In this document: in pieces, positions 7,876 to 17,121 of the stretch
Numbering within the stretch: position 1 is the stretch's first letter
Layout of the letters: each line of letters starts with the position of its first letter
NCBI GenBank assembly: GCA_945901795.1
Contig: CAMDLP010000006.1
Location: 28,277-92,276 of the forward strand
Reading direction: 5' to 3'
Source of the DNA: Akkermansia muciniphila
GTDB lineage: Bacteria; Verrucomicrobiota; Verrucomicrobiia; Verrucomicrobiales; Akkermansiaceae
DNA: 64,000 nucleotides
Position numbers and translations under genes: made by a program
The notes under the pieces: model-generated
Seen by the model: the letters and a program-made list of their open reading frames with translations, nothing else
Told to the model about the DNA's origin: nothing
The model's database searches: none

Positions 7876-8802
7876 TTACGCACGCTGGGGGAATTCGCTT
7901 TTCCAGCGGACCAGCGCGCTGCGGATTTCCGCGGCTTCGCGGGTGGGGCTGAGTTCCCAGATGAGCGGGCAGCCAGCGGGGAAAAATTTCAACAGGGCGG
8001 CGTAATCCAGCGTCCCGCTGAACGGCGTGCGGTGGTCTCTAGCGGGCCATTGCACGTCGTGGACGTGGCCGCCTATCAGGTGCGGGGAGATTTTTTCAAG
8101 CCACTCCTCGTGATCGAGCAGGCCGAGGTTGTGCTTGAGTTGGACGTGGCCGAAATCATGCCAGTAGCCGACCCACGGGTTATCCGCGAAATGCGTTTGC
8201 AGCGCGATCATCTCGCGCTCCGTCGGCATGTCCTCGAAGCGCGAGCGGGACTCAATCGCCAGCTTCACGCCGACTTCCGCGGCCCGCTCGGCGAGGGTCG
8301 TGAGCGCCTCCATGGCGCGGTGGAAATACAGCGGGCCGATTTTCTCCCGCTTCTTCACGAACGCCAGTTTCGGTTTGATATAGGCCGCGCTGTGCTGGCC
8401 GCCTTCGGCGACGATCGTGGTCAGCGGGCGGGTCCATTTTTTCGGGCTCATCGGCACCGAGCCCATGTGGAGGACGAGGTAGCGTGCCTTGAACTCGGCG
8501 GCGATGTCGAGCGTGCGGAAGGTCATGTCCATCGCCCGCTGGCGGTCGAAGGGCCGGTGCGAGGTGAACTCGTAGGCGTCCGGCGCGTCGATCATTACCT
8601 CGACGGGCGAGGGGAAATAGTTGTGCACTCCGGAGCACGTGAACAGCCCGCGCTCGTAGGCTTTCTTGATGCCCGGCAGCTTGGCGATGGTCATGCCGTG
8701 CGAGAGCTCGATGTTGGAAAACCCGAGCTCGACGATTTCCTCGATCATCGTCTCGCCGTCGGTGTGACGGCTGTTATTCCAACATGAAGAAAAGGCGAGC
8801 AT
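7876..8802 (-). CDS. Sugar phosphate isomerase/epimerase-like TIM-barrel protein
   Basis: A 308-residue cytoplasmic protein of the xylose-isomerase-like TIM barrel superfamily (AP endonuclease 2 fold). Recognisable elements are GFSNIELSHG near the N-terminus, YLVLHMGSVPM, KLAIESRSRFEDMPTE and VGYWHDFGHVQL, which place the usual Glu, Asp and His metal ligands at the ends of the strands. The substrate cannot be read from the sequence. It lies 67 bases upstream of prc on the same strand, but no functional link is evident. The Met at 8802 gives the natural first strand (MLAFSSCWNNSRHTDG). Confidence 0.75.
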   Translation of the reverse strand: MLAFSSCWNNSRHTDGETMIEEIVELGFSNIELSHGMTIAKLPGIKKAYERGLFTCSGVHNYFPSPVEVMIDAPDAYEFTSHRPFDRQRAMDMTFRTLDIAAEFKARYLVLHMGSVPMSPKKWTRPLTTIVAEGGQHSAAYIKPKLAFVKKREKIGPLYFHRAMEALTTLAERAAEVGVKLAIESRSRFEDMPTEREMIALQTHFADNPWVGYWHDFGHVQLKHNLGLLDHEEWLEKISPHLIGGHVHDVQWPARDHRTPFSGTLDYAALLKFFPAGCPLIWELSPTREAAEIRSALVRWKSEFPQRA

Positions 8803-8993
8803 GGCTGGGGGAACTCTGGAGAAACCTGCGGGAAGCACCAGTCTTGTGTCATCAAATCGAGGAAGTCACGCGCGAGAAAATGGAAAAGACTTCCTCGTGA
8901 GGGAGCCTTTTCGCCGGGGTGGAAGTCCTGGCTGAAGGTCTTGGGACGCCCGCTCCCCCTTGGATCAGGAAGAGCGGGTGTCACAAGACGTCG

Positions 8994-9377
8994 TCAGATT
9001 CGGAACTGCCAGAGCGCCTCGGTCTCGCGGTCACGCCATGCGGGGCGGCGGGACATCGGGTCTTGCAGCGTGCGAATCACCTTGCGGCCGCCTGTCGCGA
9101 TGAAGCTCTCGCAATCGACGGTGATCACGTCGAGCCCCATGTAATAGGTGCCATACAGGGTGGTGACGGCTTCCTCGCCGAATGACTCGGCGAGATGATT
9201 TCTTAACAGGAGCGACTCTTTTCTCCCCAGGAAGAGGAAGGCGGGAGTTTCTCCGTGGTCGCACTTGGAGCGAATCAATTCCGATACGGCCTCGCCGTCC
9301 CAGCTGTCTTCGAAGGACAACTCGGACGGCACGGTAGAGACGTCGGGGTAGGGTCTGCGTGGTTCTGTGGTGTTCAT
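8994..9377 (-). CDS. Hypothetical protein, 127 residues
   Basis: A soluble protein without signal or membrane segment. The central part, FLFLGRKESLLLRNHLAESF and YYMGLDVITVDCESF, has the alternating pattern of an alpha/beta protein and clear coding bias, so I regard it as real. I do not recognise a characterised family. The Met at 9377 (MNTTEPRRPYPDV) is a better start than the upstream Met, whose extension is Arg-rich and unlike the rest. It stands alone between the isomerase and the divergent ABC protein. Confidence 0.6.
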   Translation of the reverse strand: MNTTEPRRPYPDVSTVPSELSFEDSWDGEAVSELIRSKCDHGETPAFLFLGRKESLLLRNHLAESFGEEAVTTLYGTYYMGLDVITVDCESFIATGGRKVIRTLQDPMSRRPAWRDRETEALWQFRI

Positions 9378-9707
9378 TGGGGATGTTCTCACAGTCCGTT
9401 CCCGTTGCCATAAGCGAAGCAATGCCAATGGGGCGAACTACTTAAGCACACTGAACCATTCGCCTTCTTGCGGCAAACGGCGGATGGTGACGTTTTTGAA
9501 ACATTCGGTGGTCTCCTCAGTCATTCGACGACCGGTCAGGCGGAAAAACGCCGGGAATTCCCGCTGGAATCAGGGTGCCCGACTGGCTTTTTCCAAGATT
9601 TCGGTGATTGTCTTTGCCATGAATGGAAATTTTTGTCATCCCCGCGCCAGAGGTTTGTTAACATTTCCGTATTATCGGGATGGTTAATCCAGCCTATCTC
9701 ATCAAGA
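9378..9707. other. Intergenic region with a probable gene remnant on the minus strand
   Basis: In these 330 bases the minus strand from 9569 to 9438 is open and reads as a plausible protein C-terminus (FFRLTGRRMTEET and NVTIRRLPQEGEWF), ending in TAG. The open segment is bounded upstream by a TGA and has only a 28-codon ATG frame, so it looks like the 3' end of a lost gene. On the right, an AT-rich patch (9640-9690) probably contains the promoter of the ABC protein gene. No ribosome site stands out before its ATG. Confidence 0.35.
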
Positions 9708-11435
9708 ATGTCTCACGATAAAGTCCAAATCATCCGCCTCACGTGGAAGCGCCTTCGCAGCGCTTTGCGGATGTTGGTGCGCTCGGAGCAGGGACCGAAG
9801 GCGGTGATGTTTGCTGTGACTTTGATGCTGCTGATGATGGCAATCAACGGTTTGAACGTCCTTAACAGCTACGTCGGCCGGGATTTCATGTCGGCGATCG
9901 AGAACCGCAATATGGACGTTTTCAAGCAGCAGGCGCTGTTTTACGTGGGGGTTTTCCTCGTCTCGACGGTGGTGTTGGTTTTCTTCAGATTCACCGAGGA
10001 GCGGTTGGGAATTCTCTGGCGCGAGCAACTGACACGGCGCCTCACGGATGCTTATCTCAAGGATCGCACGTATTACCGCTTGGATTCGGCCACCGGTGTC
10101 GCCAATCCGGACCAGCGGATTTCTGACGATGTGCGCGCGTTCACGACCACGACGCTTTCCTTCATCCTGCTCATCGTCAATGGGACTCTAACGGCAATTT
10201 CGTTCTCCGGCGTCTTGTGGACCATCAGTCCGCTTCTGTTTGCCGTCGCGGTGGTCTATGCGCTGTGCGGTTCGGCGATGACGATTTTCCTCGGCAAGCC
10301 TCTGATCCGGCTGAATTACAACCAGCTCGACATGGAGGCGAATTTCCGTTCGGACCTGATCCACGTGCGGGAAAACTCCGAGTCGATCGCGCTGGCCCAT
10401 CGGGAAGGTCGTTTTAAGGCGCGCTTGAACAAGCGGCTCGACGCCCTGACCGCCAATTTCCGTCGATTGATCCGGATCAACCGCAACCTTGGGTTTTTCA
10501 CGAACGGCTACAACTATTTCATCCAGATCATCCCGGCATTGATCATCGCGCCGATGTTCATCTGGGGCGACAGTGAGTTCGGGGTGATCACCCAGTCCAC
10601 GATGGCGTTCGCCACCTTGCTCGGTGCGTTTTCCCTGATCGTGACGCAGTTCCAATCGATCTCGGCGTTCACCGCGGTCATCGCTCGGTTGCACACGCTC
10701 AGCGATGCGATTGAAAACGCGCAGCGGACATCACCTTGCACCATCGCGATCGAGGAATCGCCGGACCGGGTCGCCTATCAGAATGTGACGCTGCGCTCGG
10801 CGGACAAGACCCGCCTGTTGGTTTCCAACCTGAATCTTGAGATCGCCCGTGGCTCGCGCTGGCTGGTGATCGGAAAGGACGACGCGCCGAAACTGGCGTT
10901 GTTCCGCGCGACCGCGGGCGTGTGGGAATGCGGCGGCGGACACATCATCCGGCCGGGCCTGGATGATATTCTGTTTCTGCCGGAGCGGCCCTATCTGCCG
11001 CCGGGAACCTTGCGCGAGGCCTTGCTGCGGACGGGAATGGAGTTGGTCACTCCGGATTCCGTGATCATGGACGTGCTGGTGAAGTTGGGCCTCCAAGACG
11101 TGGTGAAGCACGCGAACGGCCTCGATACCGATCACGATTGGGACAACCTGCTCTCGATCGGCGAGCAGCACCTGCTCTCCGTGTCGCGGATTTTCCTCGC
11201 GAAACCCGCGTTCGTCTTTCTCGATCGTCCGGGCAGCGCGCTTCCCAAGAGCCAGATTTCAAAGATCCTCGATATGCTCACGGAGCAGGGGATCGGTGCG
11301 GTGATCTTGTCCAAGAACGGCGAGTCACGCCTGCGTTACGACGCCGTCCTGGAAATCAAGGCCGACGGCGTGTGGGAAGTGCGCCATGAAGCGCCTGCGG
11401 ATTCCCACAAGGAATTACACGACCTAAGTTGCTAA
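9708..11435 (+). CDS. ABC transporter-like fusion protein (SbmA/BacA/YddA type) with degenerate ATPase domain
   Basis: At 575 residues it has an N-terminal six-helix domain of the ABC_membrane_2 type (LNVLNSYVGRDFMSAIENRN, then the LTRRLTDAYLKDRTYYRL motif, then ANPDQRISDDV), as in SbmA, BacA, YddA and peroxisomal ABCD transporters. A nucleotide-binding domain starts near residue 370. That domain is degraded: the P-loop reads GKDDAPKLAL where the family has GPNGSGKSSL, Walker B reads FVFLDRPGSAL instead of FLDEATSAL, the signature is SIGEQHLL, and the H-loop histidine is replaced (VILSKNGES). ATP hydrolysis seems unlikely. SbmA itself works without an ATPase domain, so the membrane part may still act. 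The cargo is unknown. Confidence 0.82.
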   Translation: MSHDKVQIIRLTWKRLRSALRMLVRSEQGPKAVMFAVTLMLLMMAINGLNVLNSYVGRDFMSAIENRNMDVFKQQALFYVGVFLVSTVVLVFFRFTEERLGILWREQLTRRLTDAYLKDRTYYRLDSATGVANPDQRISDDVRAFTTTTLSFILLIVNGTLTAISFSGVLWTISPLLFAVAVVYALCGSAMTIFLGKPLIRLNYNQLDMEANFRSDLIHVRENSESIALAHREGRFKARLNKRLDALTANFRRLIRINRNLGFFTNGYNYFIQIIPALIIAPMFIWGDSEFGVITQSTMAFATLLGAFSLIVTQFQSISAFTAVIARLHTLSDAIENAQRTSPCTIAIEESPDRVAYQNVTLRSADKTRLLVSNLNLEIARGSRWLVIGKDDAPKLALFRATAGVWECGGGHIIRPGLDDILFLPERPYLPPGTLREALLRTGMELVTPDSVIMDVLVKLGLQDVVKHANGLDTDHDWDNLLSIGEQHLLSVSRIFLAKPAFVFLDRPGSALPKSQISKILDMLTEQGIGAVILSKNGESRLRYDAVLEIKADGVWEVRHEAPADSHKELHDLSC

Positions 11436-11440
11436 CCGTT

Positions 11441-14400
11441 TCATGCCAGGGTGGGGGAGCCGGATGGGCCGAGAAACAGCGTGGCGGTGACGGGAAGATT
11501 TTCGATGATGACGGACATTCCGTCCGCATCGACCGCCAGCGGATGTCCGCTGGAGCTGAGCGCGTGGCGGATTTGTTGACCGTGCGGAATCGGCGGCGCG
11601 ACGGATAGCCCGCCGGGTGGCAGCGAGATGCGGTCGCCGATTTCGATGGCGATGCAGTCGGTTTCGCTGATGGCAATTTTGAAATCGAGCGGACCGTAGC
11701 GGGTCATCAACCCGCGCACGGCGAAGCCGTTTTCCTCGGAAATCCACGACCACGGCAGGCCGGAGGCGAGGATCATCTTCCGCGAAGCCTCGCGCTCGCT
11801 GGCGACCATCGAAGCGAGCGCCAGCATGTATTCTGCGGCGATCCAGGTGTGCGGCACGTCGCCGAGATGGCCCGGCGAGCGCGGGTCGCGCCAGGTGATT
11901 TCCGGCCACTGGTTCCACTCCATCGGCCGCCGGTCTGAGAGGAAAAAGTCTAGCAGTTCGTGCGCTTTGTCGCGCTTTCCGACCCGCACGAACGCGCCGA
12001 TGATCCGGATTTCGTAGGCGGTGTAGTTGAGCCACGGTATTTCGCCCCGGTGTTTTTTGCGGAACCCTTCGAGATAGGTATCGAGCATCTGATGGAGCGG
12101 AACCGCCGGAAGATCGTCGGCGAAGTCGAGCTGGGCGATCGCGTTGGAGGTGGCTGTGGGATCGAAATCCGCCCACTCGACGGAGCCCGGGATGTAGGCG
12201 ATTTTCCGCTCCGCGATTACCTGGTCGATGGAGCGCAGCACGTCTGCCAGAAAGTCTTTCATCTCATTTTGCCAGCGCGTGGCTTCATCTCCATGACCCA
12301 GTGCGCTGGCGATTTCAGCAGCGGCGGCGAGCCCGCGGATTCCCCAGAAATCATCCCAATACGAATGGACCGGATGGGCCAGGTAACCTTCATGGCTCGC
12401 CGATTCTGGCAGGAGTCCGTAACGGTTCGAGAGTGCGGGTTCACGGTATTCTGGAGTCATTCGTTCCGCGCGCAACCGTCGAAGATGATCCGCAGCAAGA
12501 CTAACGGGCTGCCACATCGACTCGAGGAAATTTAAATCCGCCTCGTTCCGGAAAACCTCGCAGATTCCCCAGATCAGTTGGCCGTGGCTGTCATTTTCCA
12601 CCAGCCAGTCCACGCCGTCCCGGTCCACGACGCAAGGCACGTAGCCATCTTCTCGCTGGAATTTCACATACCAGAGCAGGAAATCTCGCAGCACGTTCGG
12701 GCGGCTCGCCTTGGCCATCGCCGCGCCCATGATCACGCAATCGCGCACCCACGAGCGGGTGTAGCGGCGGGGGCCGGGCTGGAACGCGGGGCCGTCACGG
12801 TTGATTAGAATATGGCTCGCCGCCGTGCGGAAACACTCAACCGCGTTTCTTGCAATCGATGGAACCTGCCACTCGACCGGAGCGAGGATTTCGCGCCAGC
12901 GGGCGATGGCACTTTCAAGCCCGTGTTTCGCAGGTTCGGTTGCATCTTTGAAAAACGGAACTGAGATCGTGACCTGAAATAGACCGTCCCCGACTGGCAC
13001 GTTCCAAGCCATCGCCGCAGATGCGAGACCGGATTCGTCGTTCACAGCATCCCGCGTCGGGACCTCGCCGCGCGCGAGGGATTCCATCACGCCGCCTTCC
13101 TCGAAGGAAGCCGCGCCGTGTGCATCTGCTAGTCGATTCGTTTGCACTTGGCGGCCATCCACATTCATTCCCCCGGCGCTGCAGGTGATCCGCTGGATCG
13201 GGCTGCGACCACCGAGATTGCGGAATGCCTGCCACGGCGGATTCACTTGGAACGGTCGCACAGTCACTGCCAGCCGCAGGTCCTCGTTGGAATTATTTTC
13301 AAGCTGATAGGTCACCCGCAGCACCAGGCCGTCGCCCGCGCCATCGACCCATGGACGGACGACTAGCTTCACGCCGCCAGCCAGCCAAGTGACGGCGGGG
13401 AACGGCGCGCCATCGTCGGGAAGCGATAGGCTGATTTCCGCTTCCGCCCAGCTGATTAGATTTCCTCCGTCGATTAGAAACGGCTCCAGTGAAAATCTCG
13501 CCTCGTCCACCTCGACCATTCCCTCCTCGTTGATCAGTCCGCGGCGGCTTCCCTCCGGGCTACCGATCGGCGTCCAGTAGGATTGTTCTCGGTGCCAGTA
13601 TCGCGGAAACCAGCCGCGCGGGAAATCCGCCGCCACCGCGTGGATGAATTCGTTAGGAGTGCTGGAAAACGCGTCGGGCCGCAATTGTAAGGCCGCCAGC
13701 GCGGCGCAGTCCGCACGGGCAAAGTTCACCCGCAGGTAGCGTGCTTCCGCGTCCGGCGCGGGGATGTGGCTGCGCAATCCCAGCGCATGGGAAGCCCGGT
13801 GAATCTGCGACCAGGTTTCCCCGTCTTCTGAAGTCTCAATGCCGTAAACCCGAGGTGGCTCTGGCGAAGGCCAGTCGATGACCAAGCCACCGAAGCGCAC
13901 CAAGCGTCCGAAGTCCACCGACCAGCGCGGTGCGGGATCGCCTGCTTCGGCTCGCCAGCAGCCGGGTGATTCCGCCTTGAACACGGACTCCGGCGGGCAG
14001 TTAGGAAGATGGCTGGAGGCAGTGATTCCCTTGGGCAGATAGAGCGTCTGGTCTTCCAGCGAGATGCCGGAAAACCACACGCTGCCTTTTCCTCCCGGAC
14101 CCGCTGCGATGACTAACTCAATCGCGCCGATGGCGGAGGGAGCGCCTCCACCCGCCGGCCCCCAAGCGAAGGGCAGGTCCCGTTCGCGAATCCGGAAGTC
14201 CGTCCATGCCTTGGGGAATTCGAAATTTTCGCGCAGGCAGCGCCATGCGTTTGAGCCGCCCGGATCGGCGACCTTGCACTCGAAATGATTCGGCGGACCC
14301 TCGCCGTGGAGAGAGAATCCGAGCTCAAAGGTCTCCGGCAGCTCGAGTTGGATTTCCTTTCGCGCCACCACGAAGCCGCCGCCGCCGTGGAAATCGTAGT

Positions 14401-14527
14401 CGAGCCGCAGCGCCGGTTTTTCGCCAGGCCCCTCGGCGAGCGTGAGGCGGCCTTTGGCCTCGCCCGATGCGACAACCAGCCACGAGGTGGGGTCAGCGAA
14501 GAAATCAGCAAGTAGTGAGGATTGCAT
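11441..14527 (-). CDS. Large glycoside-hydrolase-like protein with (alpha/alpha)6 barrel and F5/8-type domain
   Basis: This is a 1028-residue protein. The N-terminal part contains a jelly-roll segment (FELGFSLHGEGPPNHFECKV) and a discoidin-like domain (VDFGRLVRFGGLVIDWPSPE). A beta-sandwich follows, and then a helical toroid from about residue 560 (SWVRDCVIMGAAMAKA, WLVENDSHGQLIWG, YWDDFWGIRGLAAA, WLNYTAYEIRIIGAF). The toroid resembles GH15/GH63/GH116-like or amylo-alpha-1,6-glucosidase barrels, with DSHGQ and DDFWG as candidate acidic active-site motifs. The exact family and substrate are not identifiable by eye. There is no signal peptide at the chosen Met (MQSSLLADFF). The gene converges on the ABC protein, with only five bases between the stops. 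Confidence 0.65.
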   Translation of the reverse strand: MQSSLLADFFADPTSWLVVASGEAKGRLTLAEGPGEKPALRLDYDFHGGGGFVVARKEIQLELPETFELGFSLHGEGPPNHFECKVADPGGSNAWRCLRENFEFPKAWTDFRIRERDLPFAWGPAGGGAPSAIGAIELVIAAGPGGKGSVWFSGISLEDQTLYLPKGITASSHLPNCPPESVFKAESPGCWRAEAGDPAPRWSVDFGRLVRFGGLVIDWPSPEPPRVYGIETSEDGETWSQIHRASHALGLRSHIPAPDAEARYLRVNFARADCAALAALQLRPDAFSSTPNEFIHAVAADFPRGWFPRYWHREQSYWTPIGSPEGSRRGLINEEGMVEVDEARFSLEPFLIDGGNLISWAEAEISLSLPDDGAPFPAVTWLAGGVKLVVRPWVDGAGDGLVLRVTYQLENNSNEDLRLAVTVRPFQVNPPWQAFRNLGGRSPIQRITCSAGGMNVDGRQVQTNRLADAHGAASFEEGGVMESLARGEVPTRDAVNDESGLASAAMAWNVPVGDGLFQVTISVPFFKDATEPAKHGLESAIARWREILAPVEWQVPSIARNAVECFRTAASHILINRDGPAFQPGPRRYTRSWVRDCVIMGAAMAKASRPNVLRDFLLWYVKFQREDGYVPCVVDRDGVDWLVENDSHGQLIWGICEVFRNEADLNFLESMWQPVSLAADHLRRLRAERMTPEYREPALSNRYGLLPESASHEGYLAHPVHSYWDDFWGIRGLAAAAEIASALGHGDEATRWQNEMKDFLADVLRSIDQVIAERKIAYIPGSVEWADFDPTATSNAIAQLDFADDLPAVPLHQMLDTYLEGFRKKHRGEIPWLNYTAYEIRIIGAFVRVGKRDKAHELLDFFLSDRRPMEWNQWPEITWRDPRSPGHLGDVPHTWIAAEYMLALASMVASEREASRKMILASGLPWSWISEENGFAVRGLMTRYGPLDFKIAISETDCIAIEIGDRISLPPGGLSVAPPIPHGQQIRHALSSSGHPLAVDADGMSVIIENLPVTATLFLGPSGSPTLA

Positions 14528-14620
14528 GGATTGGAGAGCTTGAAGCGATGTTAAATGTCTGTTCCTCCGAAGCCAGAAAAGACTTTTGTGGGCTCGTTTA
14601 TTAATCGGCGGAATTCGACC

Positions 14621-14803
14621 ATGATCAAGCTAACGAAAATCCTGCTGCTTGCATTGGTTCCGTCCTGCTTAACGTCGGACACGCCGGAAAGCGTCGAGCG
14701 GATTGAAGCCGTCGGCCGCTGGATGGAGGTCAACGGCGAGGCGAATTACGCGCCGATAGGGTGCCAGGTGGTCTTCGCCTCGAGGTGGTCGCGGATTTCG
14801 TAG
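14621..14803 (+). pseudogene. Fragment of an alpha-L-fucosidase (GH29) gene
   Basis: A short plus-strand frame contains ESVERIEAVGRWMEVNGEA, which is the conserved segment after the catalytic domain of GH29 fucosidases (typical form PxSVERLxxIGxWMEVNGEAIYG). The preceding ILLLALVPS resembles the LLLNVGP strand of the same enzymes. Only about 45 family-like residues remain, and the frame then enters the antisense of the ALDH-like gene (from 14746). I read it as the relic of a fucosidase gene removed by rearrangement. It adds to the fucose theme of the GH95 locus far downstream. Confidence 0.55.
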
Positions 14804-15606
14804 AGGCCCTGGGCGTTTTCGGCGAACCAGTCGGTGGGTGTTTCACAGGGGATGAGCTTGAGGCGCTTGACGCTCTCAGACGCGCCGATTTGGAGGGCTT
14901 TGCGTTCTTCAAGATTTCCGACAGCGGCGAGTCCGCGCAGGTGCGCGTGGGTGGCGAAGGTGGGGATGAGCTCGCCGCGCTGGCCGGTGAGCAGGTTGAC
15001 GACTCCGCCGGGCAGGTCGCTGGTGGCGAGCATCTCGCCTAGCAGGATCGACGGATAGGGCTGGGTGGTGGAGGCGAGCGCGACCACCGTGTTTCCGCTG
15101 GTGATGGCGGGCAGGACCAGCGAGAGTAGGCCTAACAACGGAGCATCGTCCGGCGCGACGATGCCGATGATGCCCATCGGTTCGGTGACGGTGAAATTGA
15201 AATGTGAGGATGCGACCGGGTTCACGCTGCCGAGCAGGGCTTGGAACTTGTCCGTCCAACCGGCGTAGTGGACGATTCGCTCGATGCTGGCGCGGACTTC
15301 GCGGTCGGCGTCCTTATTGGAAATGCCGGACAGCGAAATGGCGTCCGACATTTCCGCAGCGCGGGCTTCCAACATCTCGGCGAGGCGATAGAGGATCTGC
15401 CCGCGGTTGTAAGCGTTTCGGGCGGCCCAGCCGGGTCCGGTCTTGGCGGCGGCTTCCACGGCGTTGCGCAAATCCTTGCGGCTGCACAGCGGGATGTTCG
15501 CGAAGAACGCGCCGGAGGCGTCGGTGAGCGGATAGACGCGGCCGCTCTCAGATCGGATGAAACTACCGCCGACGTAGCACTTGGGAGTTTTGGTGATTCT
15601 AAGCAT
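14746..15606 (-). CDS. ALDH16-type second (non-catalytic) aldehyde dehydrogenase domain
   Basis: This 286-residue protein contains only the N-terminal, NAD-binding two thirds of an aldehyde dehydrogenase (KCYVGGSFIRSESG, VTEPMGIIGIVAPDDAPLLG, ITSGNTVVALAST, GGVVNLLTGQ) and ends TWHPIGA. The catalytic Cys region is absent. Fused ALDH16 proteins, such as human ALDH16A1, have precisely such a truncated second domain ending in a W-x-P-x-G tail after a full first domain. Here the two halves are separate genes in order, 32 bases apart, downstream of deoC. Likely role: structural partner of the catalytic subunit. Its stop abuts the GH29 relic. Confidence 0.78.
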   Translation of the reverse strand: MLRITKTPKCYVGGSFIRSESGRVYPLTDASGAFFANIPLCSRKDLRNAVEAAAKTGPGWAARNAYNRGQILYRLAEMLEARAAEMSDAISLSGISNKDADREVRASIERIVHYAGWTDKFQALLGSVNPVASSHFNFTVTEPMGIIGIVAPDDAPLLGLLSLVLPAITSGNTVVALASTTQPYPSILLGEMLATSDLPGGVVNLLTGQRGELIPTFATHAHLRGLAAVGNLEERKALQIGASESVKRLKLIPCETPTDWFAENAQGLYEIRDHLEAKTTWHPIGA

Positions 15607-15638
15607 GATGAATATGGGGCTTATAGGACCTATGCGAC

Positions 15639-17120
15639 TTATGTCAGATTTGCGTAATCGAGCAGCCCTTGTTTCCCACCTTCGCGGCCGAAGCCGGATT
15701 CCTTGTAGCCGCCGAAGGGCGAGGCGGGGTCGAATTTGTTGAAGGAGTTCGCCCAGACGACGCCGGCTTTGAGCTCGGTGGACATTTTCAAAATGCGCGA
15801 GCCCTTGTCGGTCCAGATCCCGGCGCTCAGGCCGTAACAGGTGTTGTTGGCTTTCTCCACGGCTTCCTCCGGCGTGCGGAAGGTGAGGATGGAAAGCACC
15901 GGCCCGAAAATTTCATCGCGGGCGATGCGGTGGCTCATGGCGACCTTGGAAAACAGGGTCGGCGGGAAGTAGAAGCCTTTTTTCGGAAGCTCGCAGTCGG
16001 GCTGGTAGAGTTCCGCGCCCTCGGCGATGCCGCAGGCGACGAGTTCGCGGATGCGGTCGAGCTGGGCTTGCGAGTTGATAGCGCCGACGTCGGTGTTCTT
16101 GTCGAGCGGGTCGCCGGTGCGGAGGGATTTCAGGCGGATCTTGAGTTTGGATAGAATCTGCCCGGCGATGGATTCCTGCACGAGCAGCCGCGATCCGGCG
16201 CAGCAGACGTGGCCTTGGTTGAAGAAGATGCCGTTGATGATGCCTTCGACGGCTTGGTCGATGGGGGCGTCTTCGAAGACGATGTTAGCCGCCTTGCCGC
16301 CGAGTTCGAGGGTGAGGCGTTTGCCGGTTCCTGCGAGCGCACGCTGGATGGATTTGCCGACTTCAGTGGAGCCGGTGAAGGCGATTTTCGCGGCGAGCGG
16401 GTGATTGACCACTGCGGCTCCGGTCTCGCCCGCGCCGGTGACGATGTTGACGACGCCCGGCGGTAGGCCGGCATCTTGCAAAATGGAGGCGAACTTGAGG
16501 GCGGTGATCGACGTGGTTTCCGCGGGCTTGAGGACCACGGTGTTGCCGGTGGCGAGGGCCGGTGCGAGTTTCCATGCGAGCATCAGCAGCGGGAAATTCC
16601 ACGGAATGATCTGGCCGACGACTCCTAACGGCGCGAGCGGGCGGCCGGGGGTGACGTAGCCGAGCTTGTCCGCCCAGCCGGCGTGATAGAAGAAATGTGC
16701 GGCAGCCATCGGCACGTCGAAGTCGCGGGATTCTTTGATCGGCTTACCGCCGTCGAGCGTCTCGGCGACGGCGAATTCACGGGCGCGGTCTTGGAGCAGG
16801 CGGGCGATGCGGAACAGATATTTCGCACGCTCGGTGCCGGGGAGTTTGCTCCATGATGTGAACGCTGTGGCGGCGGCCTGATAGGCGGCATCGACATCGG
16901 CGGCTCCGGCGAGGGCGATTTCTGACAGCTTCTCCTCGTTGCGCGGGCTGATGGAGTCGAAGTATTTTTTGGTCTTGGGCGCGACGAATTTGCCGTTGAT
17001 GAAAAGGCCATAGCGCGGCTCGATGAAGGCGGGCGCGGATTCCGGGGCGGGATCGTATTCCCAGAGATCGCCGAAGAGGAGTTCGCGGGCAGCGGGGAGG
17101 GTGGTTTTTTTGGCGGGCAT
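15639..17120 (-). CDS. Aldehyde dehydrogenase, catalytic ALDH16-like subunit
   Basis: A 493-residue NAD(P)-dependent aldehyde dehydrogenase. It shows the NAD-site motif IPWNFPLLMLAWKLAPAL, KPAETTSITAL, the FTGSTEVGKSI loop, the general-base Glu in LELGGKAANIV, and the catalytic Cys in NQGHVCCAGSR. The N-terminal leader (ELLFGDLWEYDPAPESA) is the extension seen in ALDH16-type proteins. It follows deoC with one base between stop and start and precedes the truncated ALDH domain, so the three form an operon. The probable substrate is acetaldehyde or another short aldehyde from deoxyribose-phosphate cleavage. That is an inference from context. Confidence 0.88.
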   Translation of the reverse strand: MPAKKTTLPAARELLFGDLWEYDPAPESAPAFIEPRYGLFINGKFVAPKTKKYFDSISPRNEEKLSEIALAGAADVDAAYQAAATAFTSWSKLPGTERAKYLFRIARLLQDRAREFAVAETLDGGKPIKESRDFDVPMAAAHFFYHAGWADKLGYVTPGRPLAPLGVVGQIIPWNFPLLMLAWKLAPALATGNTVVLKPAETTSITALKFASILQDAGLPPGVVNIVTGAGETGAAVVNHPLAAKIAFTGSTEVGKSIQRALAGTGKRLTLELGGKAANIVFEDAPIDQAVEGIINGIFFNQGHVCCAGSRLLVQESIAGQILSKLKIRLKSLRTGDPLDKNTDVGAINSQAQLDRIRELVACGIAEGAELYQPDCELPKKGFYFPPTLFSKVAMSHRIARDEIFGPVLSILTFRTPEEAVEKANNTCYGLSAGIWTDKGSRILKMSTELKAGVVWANSFNKFDPASPFGGYKESGFGREGGKQGLLDYANLT

Positions 17121-17121
17121 A

